Assembly (NCBI RefSeq): GCF_947489255.1 | Contig: NZ_CANLCY010000003.1 | Span: forward strand, 434,001-498,000 | Direction of reading: 5' to 3' | DNA: 64,000 nucleotides | From: an uncultured Microbacterium sp. | GTDB taxonomy: Bacteria > Actinomycetota > Actinomycetes > Actinomycetales > Microbacteriaceae | Shown: positions 58,733 to 64,000 of the stretch, one piece after another | Numbering within the stretch: position 1 is the stretch's first letter | How the letters are laid out: each line of letters begins with the position of its first letter | Made by a program: the position numbers and the translations under genes | Notes under the pieces: model-generated | The model's input: the letters and a program-made list of their open reading frames with translations, nothing else | What the model was told of the DNA's origin: nothing | The model's database searches: none

Positions 58733-59728
58733 ATGAGCACCGTCGCCCTCCCCCCGCTCGCCGACATCCTGTCCACCGCGCGGGTGGTCTCACTCCCCCT
58801 CGCCGCCCGGTTCCGCGGCATCCTGGTGCGCGAAGCGATGGTCTTCGAGGGGCCGGAGGGGTGGACGGAGTTCTCACCCTTCGTCGAATACGGCGACGTC
58901 GAGGCCGCCACCTGGCTCGCCGGGGCCATCGACTACGGGTGGACCGCAGCGCCCACCCCGGTCCGCGAGGGTGTCGGGGTGAACGCCACGATGCCCGCGG
59001 TGGCGGCATCCGAGGTCGCGGGTCTCCTCGCCCGATACGACGGATGCCGGACGGTCAAGGTCAAGGTGGCCGAGCCTGGGCAGACCCTCGCCGACGACGT
59101 GGCGCGGGTGCGGGCGGTGCGCGAGAGCATGGGCCCGGAGGGGCGGGTGCGCGTCGATGCCAATGCGGCGTGGAACGTCGACGAGGCCGAGCGCGCGGTG
59201 CACGCCCTGGCCGCGTTCGACCTGGAGTACGTCGAGCAGCCGTGCGCCGAGATCGAGGAGCTCGTGCAGTTGCGGGAGCGCATCGGCTACCTCGACATCC
59301 CGATCGCCGCCGACGAGAGCGTCCGGAAGGCCGCCGACCCGCTCCGGGTCGCGCGCAGCGGCGCGGCCGATCTGCTCGTCATCAAGGCGCAGCCCCTCGG
59401 CGGCGTCCATGCGGCCCGCGAGATCGTGCTGCAGGCGGGACTCCCCGTCGTCGTCTCCAGCGCCCTCGACACCTCGATCGGCCTGTCGATGGGCGCGGCG
59501 CTGGCGGCATCCCTGCCCGAGCTGCCCTACGACTGCGGACTGGGGACCGCGTCGCTCTTCACCACCGACGTCCTGGCATCCCCCCTCGTGGCCCGGGGTG
59601 GGGTGCTGCCCCTCGAGCGTCCGCGCCCGTCCGGTGCGGATCTCGACCGTGTGGCGGCCGACGACGACCGGCGCGACTGGTGGCTGGCGCGCCTCGGCCG
59701 CTGCTACGACCTGCTCACTCGAGGATGA
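58733..59728 (+). CDS. menC: o-Succinylbenzoate synthase MenC
   Basis: 331 residues, enolase superfamily. The catalytic KxK is in TVKVKVAEPG, metal ligands are in RVDANAAWN, EYVEQPC and AADESVRK, and the second Lys in VIKAQPLGG. It dehydrates SHCHC to o-succinylbenzoate. I chose ATG 58733 with GAGGG just upstream. Its last 14 bp overlap the convergent TetR gene. The small gene B precedes it by 16 bp. Confidence 0.9.
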   Translation: MSTVALPPLADILSTARVVSLPLAARFRGILVREAMVFEGPEGWTEFSPFVEYGDVEAATWLAGAIDYGWTAAPTPVREGVGVNATMPAVAASEVAGLLARYDGCRTVKVKVAEPGQTLADDVARVRAVRESMGPEGRVRVDANAAWNVDEAERAVHALAAFDLEYVEQPCAEIEELVQLRERIGYLDIPIAADESVRKAADPLRVARSGAADLLVIKAQPLGGVHAAREIVLQAGLPVVVSSALDTSIGLSMGAALAASLPELPYDCGLGTASLFTTDVLASPLVARGGVLPLERPRPSGADLDRVAADDDRRDWWLARLGRCYDLLTRG

Positions 59729-60341
59729 GCCCGACCACCTGCGACAGCCGCTCGGCCAGGCCGGACCGCGACTCGGACGGCGCTTGACGGGTGAGCAGTG
59801 CCGTCTCGGAGGTCGTGATCCACACCGACAGCAGGAGGTCGGTCGCCACGTCGGCGGGCACGCGCAGCGAGAGCCCCCGCGCACCGGCGATGTCGCGGAC
59901 GAGCTGCGTGACGCTCTCCCCCAGCCCCTGGTTCAGGGCCAGGTAGGCCTCGGCGAAACCCGGATTGCGCAGAGCCTGCAGACGCGTCTCGGCTCCCAGG
60001 AGCACGTCGAGGCGGTCTTCGCCGGTGGCCTCGAGCACCTCCTGGACGAGCTGCAGCACGTCGCCGGCGTCTTCGAGGCCGCGGCTCTCGATCGAGGTGA
60101 CGCGCTCGCGCACCGCCGCGATCGTGGTCTCCGCCGACCGGGCGCACAGGGCGAGGAAGAGTTCTTCCTTCGAGCCGAAGTTCGAGTAGAACGCCCCGCG
60201 GGTGAAACCCGCGCGCTCGCAGACGGCCTCGACCGACGCGGCGTCTATGCCGACCTCGGCGAACATCTCGGCTGCGGCATCCATGAGGCGGATGCGCGTG
60301 TTCTCGCGGCGGCGCGTCGTCGCGGGCGCGGAATCGGTCAT
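59715..60341 (-). CDS. TetR-family transcriptional regulator of the MMPL locus
   Basis: 208 residues. Helix-turn-helix at about 15-60 (RIRLMDAAAEMFAEVGIDAASVEAVCERAGFTRGAFYSNFGSKEEL). The C-terminal domain is ligand-binding. Start is ATG with AGGAGG upstream. It diverges from the MMPL transporter gene over 117 bp that holds two tandem palindromes, the likely operators. It probably represses the transporter and itself until a substrate binds. Confidence 0.9.
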   Translation of the reverse strand: MTDSAPATTRRRENTRIRLMDAAAEMFAEVGIDAASVEAVCERAGFTRGAFYSNFGSKEELFLALCARSAETTIAAVRERVTSIESRGLEDAGDVLQLVQEVLEATGEDRLDVLLGAETRLQALRNPGFAEAYLALNQGLGESVTQLVRDIAGARGLSLRVPADVATDLLLSVWITTSETALLTRQAPSESRSGLAERLSQVVGLILE

Positions 60342-60397
60342 CCGGGGCCTCCTGTTCTCGGGCGACATCCAGGTTCGACACCACGCCCGAGGGTCTA

Positions 60398-60432
60398 GGA
60401 TACATTGTTGTATCCGATACGGTGATGTATCG
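60398..60432. promoter_or_regulatory. Tandem TetR operators between tetR and MMPL genes
   Basis: Two palindromes: GGATACA-N4-TGTATCC (60398-60415) and CGATAC-N6-GTATCG (60415-60432), centres 17 bp apart and sharing one base. Both are made of GATAC/GTATC half-sites. They lie in the divergent promoter region next to the MMPL start. Confidence 0.8.
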
Positions 60433-60458
60433 ACCCGTTCACCGATCTGGGAGCTACC

Positions 60459-63347
60459 GTGTCGACATTCCTGTACACCCTCGGGCGTTGGTCGTTCCGC
60501 CACCCGTGGCGCGTCCTCACTGCGTGGCTGCTGGTTCTCGTGATCGCCGGGGGCGGCGTCGCGCTGTTCGCGAAGGGCACCGACAACACCTTCGCGATCC
60601 CCGGCACCGAGTCGCAGGCGGGTCTCGAGATGCTCGGGCGCACCTTCCCCCAGGTGAGCGGTGCGAGCGCCGAGATCATCGTGGTCTCCGCCGACGGAGC
60701 GAAGGTCACCGATCCGGCGTATCAGGACGCCGTGCAGAAGACCACGAGCGACATCGGCGGTCTCGACTTCGTCGAAGCCGTGACCGACCCCTACGACACG
60801 CGCATCTCGGGTGGCATCTCCGACGACGAGCGGGCGGCCATCGTCCGCATCCAGTTCTCGGGCGAGGCCACCGAGGTTCCGCAGGCGACCGAAGACGGAC
60901 TCCGCGAGGCCGCGACGGCCCTCGGAGAGGCTCTCCCCTCGGGTTCGCAGGCCGTGCTGGGCGGGCAACTCTTCGCCACCGAGATCCCCGGCGCCTCCCT
61001 CACCGAAGCCCTCGGCGTGCTCATCGCGGCTCTCGTGCTGATGGTCACGTTCCGCTCGTTCCTGGTGGCCGGGATGCCGCTGGCCACCGCGATCCTGGGC
61101 GTCGCCCTCTCGATCGCCCTCATCTTCATCGCGACCGGCTTCGCGACGGTGTCGTCGACGACCCCGCTGCTGGCGGTGATGCTGGGCCTCGCGGTCGGCA
61201 TCGACTACGCGCTCTTCATCGTGTCGCGACATCAAGACCAGACGAGAGCGGGCATGGACCCCGAGGAGTCCACGGCCCGCGCGGTCGGCACCGCCGGCTC
61301 GGCCGTGGTGTTCGCCGGGATCACGGTGCTCATCGCCCTCATCGGGCTGAGCTTCGCCGGCATCCCCTTCCTCACGACCATGGGCATCGCGGCCTCCGTG
61401 GCGGTCGCGATCGCGGTGTGCGTGGGGCTGACTCTCACGCCGGCCTTCCTCGGCTTCGCCGGTCACCGCGTCGTCGGGTGGGGATACAAGCGTGCGAAGA
61501 AGCGGTCCCGCACCGCCACCGCCGAAGACGACGCGGCCGCCGCCGAAGAGGCCGCCGCCGAGAGTCTGCGGCGCGCCACCACGGCGGCCGTGCGCGCTCA
61601 GCGCAACGGCCCCGCGAAGCGGTGGGTGGGCCTGGTCACCCGGCACCCGGTCGTCACCACCGTCGCCGTCATCGGCCTGCTGGGCGTCACCGCGATCCCG
61701 GCCGCGTCGCTCGCTCTGACCCTCCCCAACGCCGGCCAGCTGCCCGAGGGCGACGAGGCACGCGTGGCCTACGAGCTGACCGACGAGTACTTCGGGCCGG
61801 GTGCGAACGGGCCGCTCATCATGACCGGCACGATCGTGACCTCGAACGACCCGTTGAACCTCATGACGAGCATCGGCGACGAGATCGCGAAGATCCCCGG
61901 GGTCGCCGAGGTGGCCCTGGCCACCCCCAACGAGACCGCCGACACCGGCATCGTGCAGATCGTCCCCGAGACCGCGCCCGACGACCCCCGCACCGCCGAT
62001 CTCGTTCGCGAGCTCCGCGCGCAGGAAGACCGCCTGTACGACGAATTCGGCGTGCGTCTGCTCGTCACCGGCTACACCGCCGTGACGATCGACATCTCCG
62101 ACCAGCTCGGAGCCGCGCTCCTGCCCTTCGGCCTCTTCGTCGTCGGACTCTCCCTCGTGCTGCTGATGATCGTCTTCCGCTCGATCTGGGTGCCGCTCAC
62201 CGCCGCCGGCGGATACCTGCTGTCGGTCGCCGCGTCGTTCGGCGTCGTCGCCGCCGTGTTCGAGTGGGGCTGGTTCGCCGACGCCCTGCACGTGGCGAAG
62301 GTCGGGCCGATCATCAGCTTCATGCCGATCGTCGTCATGGGCGTGCTGTTCGGCCTCGCGATGGACTACCAGGTCTTCCTCGTCTCGCGCATGCGCGAGG
62401 ACTACGTTCACGCGAAGCGCGAGGGGCGCACGCCCCGCGAGGTGGCGCTCGGCGCGGTGCGCAGCGGGTTCGCGGCATCCGCCCGCGTCGTCGTGGCGGC
62501 CGCGGTCATCATGTTCGCCGTCTTCGTGGCGTTCGTGCCCGAGGGCGACTCGAGCCTCAAGCCCATCGCCCTGGGCCTCGCCGTCGGTGTCGCGGTCGAC
62601 GCGTTCCTCGTGCGCATGACCCTCGTGCCGGCGATCCTCGCGCTGCTGGGCGCGAAGGCCTGGTGGATGCCGCGCTGGCTCGACCGCATCCTGCCCAAGC
62701 TCGACGTCGAGGGCGAGGCCGTCGAGCGCGAGGTGCACCTCGCCGATTGGCCCTCCGAGCCCGCGACGGCGATCGCCGCCGACGACCTGCGCACCAGCGT
62801 CCTCTCGGACGCCGAAGAACCCGTGTTCCGCGACGTGTCGCTGCGCCTGGGCTACGGCGGCACGCTGCTCGTGACCGGAGAGACGCGCACCACGCGCACG
62901 CTCCTGCTCGCCCTCGCCGGTCGTCTGTCGACGATCGAGGGGAAGCTTCGCGTCGACGGACTCCTGGTGCCCGAGCGCGCCGGTGCCGTGCGCGCCCGCG
63001 TCGGTGTCGCCCTGCTCGACGACCCGGACACCGCCGAGGCCGACGTGGCCCAGGCCGTCGCCAGGGGAACGCGCATCGTCGTCGTGTCCGACATCGACCG
63101 CCTCGACGACGACGCCCGCGACGACGTCGCGCACGTGCTCCGCCGTGCCGCCGTCGAGGCCCGCGAACGCTCGGACGACGCGTCGTCGCCCTTCACGCTC
63201 GTCGTCTCCGCTCGCGACGAGCGCCGAGCCCTCGCCCTGCTGTCCGAGGCGCACCGTCCCGACGTGGCATCCCTGCCGTTGCCCACACCCCGCCGGCACC
63301 GCGCCGAACCCGAAACCTACGCCGATCTCTCCGAGGTGTTCGCATGA
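60459..63347 (+). CDS. MMPL/RND-family transporter with C-terminal degenerate ABC-ATPase-like domain
   Basis: 962 residues. About 12 hydrophobic segments in two sets of six (near residues 20-330 and 380-740), each preceded by a soluble loop, as in MMPL lipid exporters; AVGIDYALFIVSRHQD and GLAMDYQVFLVSRMRED are the signature DY regions. Residues about 775-962 form an extra domain with ABC-ATPase-like order (FRDVSLRLGYGGTLLVTGETRTTRTLLLALAGRL, IEGKLRVDG, DIDRLDDDARDDV), but the Walker A GxxGxGKS reads TGETRTTRT. It probably does not bind ATP in the normal way. Start is GTG with GGGAG upstream. Its stop overlaps the next gene. Confidence 0.85.
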   Translation: MSTFLYTLGRWSFRHPWRVLTAWLLVLVIAGGGVALFAKGTDNTFAIPGTESQAGLEMLGRTFPQVSGASAEIIVVSADGAKVTDPAYQDAVQKTTSDIGGLDFVEAVTDPYDTRISGGISDDERAAIVRIQFSGEATEVPQATEDGLREAATALGEALPSGSQAVLGGQLFATEIPGASLTEALGVLIAALVLMVTFRSFLVAGMPLATAILGVALSIALIFIATGFATVSSTTPLLAVMLGLAVGIDYALFIVSRHQDQTRAGMDPEESTARAVGTAGSAVVFAGITVLIALIGLSFAGIPFLTTMGIAASVAVAIAVCVGLTLTPAFLGFAGHRVVGWGYKRAKKRSRTATAEDDAAAAEEAAAESLRRATTAAVRAQRNGPAKRWVGLVTRHPVVTTVAVIGLLGVTAIPAASLALTLPNAGQLPEGDEARVAYELTDEYFGPGANGPLIMTGTIVTSNDPLNLMTSIGDEIAKIPGVAEVALATPNETADTGIVQIVPETAPDDPRTADLVRELRAQEDRLYDEFGVRLLVTGYTAVTIDISDQLGAALLPFGLFVVGLSLVLLMIVFRSIWVPLTAAGGYLLSVAASFGVVAAVFEWGWFADALHVAKVGPIISFMPIVVMGVLFGLAMDYQVFLVSRMREDYVHAKREGRTPREVALGAVRSGFAASARVVVAAAVIMFAVFVAFVPEGDSSLKPIALGLAVGVAVDAFLVRMTLVPAILALLGAKAWWMPRWLDRILPKLDVEGEAVEREVHLADWPSEPATAIAADDLRTSVLSDAEEPVFRDVSLRLGYGGTLLVTGETRTTRTLLLALAGRLSTIEGKLRVDGLLVPERAGAVRARVGVALLDDPDTAEADVAQAVARGTRIVVVSDIDRLDDDARDDVAHVLRRAAVEARERSDDASSPFTLVVSARDERRALALLSEAHRPDVASLPLPTPRRHRAEPETYADLSEVFA

Positions 63348-64000
63348 CTCTCCCCGTCGAGCGCTCCCGCTCGCGCCGCCCCGTCACCTGGCTGACGCTG
63401 ATCGGCGTGCTGCTGCTGCCCGCCGTGATCGGCGGCATCCTGGTCGGCGCGCTCTACAACCCCACCGACCGGCTCGAGAACATCACCGCCGCGATCGTCA
63501 ACGACGACAAGGCCGTCGAGCTCGACGGTCAGCTCGTCCCCCTCGGTCGACAGCTCACCGGCGGCCTCGTGAAGGGCGCCGCCGACCAGCCGAGCAACAT
63601 CGACTGGGTCATCTCGAACGATCAGGATGCCGCGGCCGGTCTCGCCGACGGGACCTACACCGCGGTCGTGACCATCCCCGAGAACTTCACCGCCGCCTCG
63701 CTCTCGACGCGGCCCGGCGAGACGCCGGTCAAGGCGACCATCGGGGTGCAGACGGCCCCCGACGCGCGCGTCGTCGACGGCGCGATCACCTCCGCGCTCG
63801 CCACCACCGCGACCAGTGTGTACGGCGGCGAGCTGTCGTCGCAGTATCTGAAGAACGTCTTCCTCGGCTTCACCACGCTGAGCGACCAGCTCGGCACGGC
63901 CGCCAGCGGCGCGCACCAGCTCGCCGACGGCGCCTCGCAGGCTGCCTCCGGCGCGGGCGATCTGCGCGACGGGCTCGGACAGCTGTCTAGCGGAGCCTCG
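63344..64000 (+). CDS. YhgE/Pip-domain membrane protein (partial, cut by window end)
   Basis: 219 residues visible, open at the 3' end. The ATG overlaps the MMPL stop (ATGA). An N-terminal helix (about 14-33, TWLTLIGVLLLPAVIGGILVGALY) is followed by an extracellular region with AIVNDDKAVELDGQLVPLGRQLTGGLVKG and IDWVISNDQDAAAGLADGTYTAVVTIPENFTAA, typical of YhgE/Pip proteins, which form part of ABC-2-type export systems. It is coupled to the MMPL gene and probably works with it in envelope export. Confidence 0.85.
   Translation, partial: MTLPVERSRSRRPVTWLTLIGVLLLPAVIGGILVGALYNPTDRLENITAAIVNDDKAVELDGQLVPLGRQLTGGLVKGAADQPSNIDWVISNDQDAAAGLADGTYTAVVTIPENFTAASLSTRPGETPVKATIGVQTAPDARVVDGAITSALATTATSVYGGELSSQYLKNVFLGFTTLSDQLGTAASGAHQLADGASQAASGAGDLRDGLGQLSSGAS

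Noticed and set aside
59715..63299. Open minus-strand frame extending upstream of the TetR gene to over 1000 residues
   Set aside because: The TetR protein has a good ribosome site at 60341 and the added sequence is the antisense of the MMPL gene.

Overview
This 64 kb window is chromosomal DNA of a high-GC actinobacterium, most likely Microbacterium or a close Microbacteriaceae relative. The pointers are roughly 70 percent G+C by eye, GTG and TTG starts, a DUF7882-type small protein, an arsRC-type fusion, a menaquinone pathway, an LpqY-SugABC-type importer, an FprA-type reductase, and many genes with a -10-like box directly before the start codon. I see no insertion sequence, prophage, CRISPR array or rRNA. 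The taxonomic call is inference.

Layout. 0-4.2 kb: FAD oxidoreductase, TetR regulator, MHS-type transporter, hotdog thioesterase. 4.2-6.5 kb: an array of stem-loops in front of a three-gene unit of ECF sigma factor, single-pass membrane protein and small four-cysteine protein. 6.5-14.2 kb: aldo/keto reductase, zinc ribbon, DHA2 efflux pump, fatty acid desaturase, Ser/Thr kinase-like protein lacking the catalytic loop residues, ArsR-arsenate reductase fusion, PLP decarboxylase. 14.2-17.5 kb: four tandem 77-bp repeats, tRNA-Met, tRNA-Thr, M23 peptidase, inositol phosphatase family protein. 17.5-26 kb: phytoene desaturase-like protein, MocR regulator with divergent flavin-split-barrel oxidase, proline utilisation PutA with divergent LysR. 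26-31 kb: a zinc uptake locus (aztA diverging from aztB, with aztC and two AztD-type lipoproteins) around one Zur-like box. 31-40.4 kb: MarR/DUF7882 pair, tRNA-Tyr, PfkB kinase, EF-G-binding-type protein, YajQ, RibD-like reductase, acyl-CoA synthetase, hydrolases. 40.5-44.8 kb: lpqY-sugA-sugB-sugC-like importer. 45-59.7 kb: FprA and a dispersed menaquinone region (polyprenyl diphosphate synthase, MenG, MenF, MenD, MenA, MenE, MenB, MenC) with small genes interspersed. 59.7-64 kb: TetR regulator, tandem operator palindromes, an MMPL transporter with a degenerate ABC-ATPase-like tail, and a YhgE/Pip protein that runs off the end.

How the genes work together. Chorismate passes through MenF, MenD, MenC, MenE and MenB to DHNA-CoA; MenA joins DHNA to the prenyl chain made by the synthase at 46.4 kb, and MenG methylates the product. 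MenH and a clear DHNA-CoA thioesterase are not in the window. The azt genes form a zinc-responsive uptake system. PutA with LysR, and the sugar importer, serve nutrient use.

Most unusual elements: the hairpin array before the sigma factor operon, the 77-bp repeats, a pair of 59-residue paralogues with a conserved upstream element, the kinase lacking its HRD aspartate, the MMPL-ABC-like fusion, and the very frequent word GGCATCC/GGATGCC.
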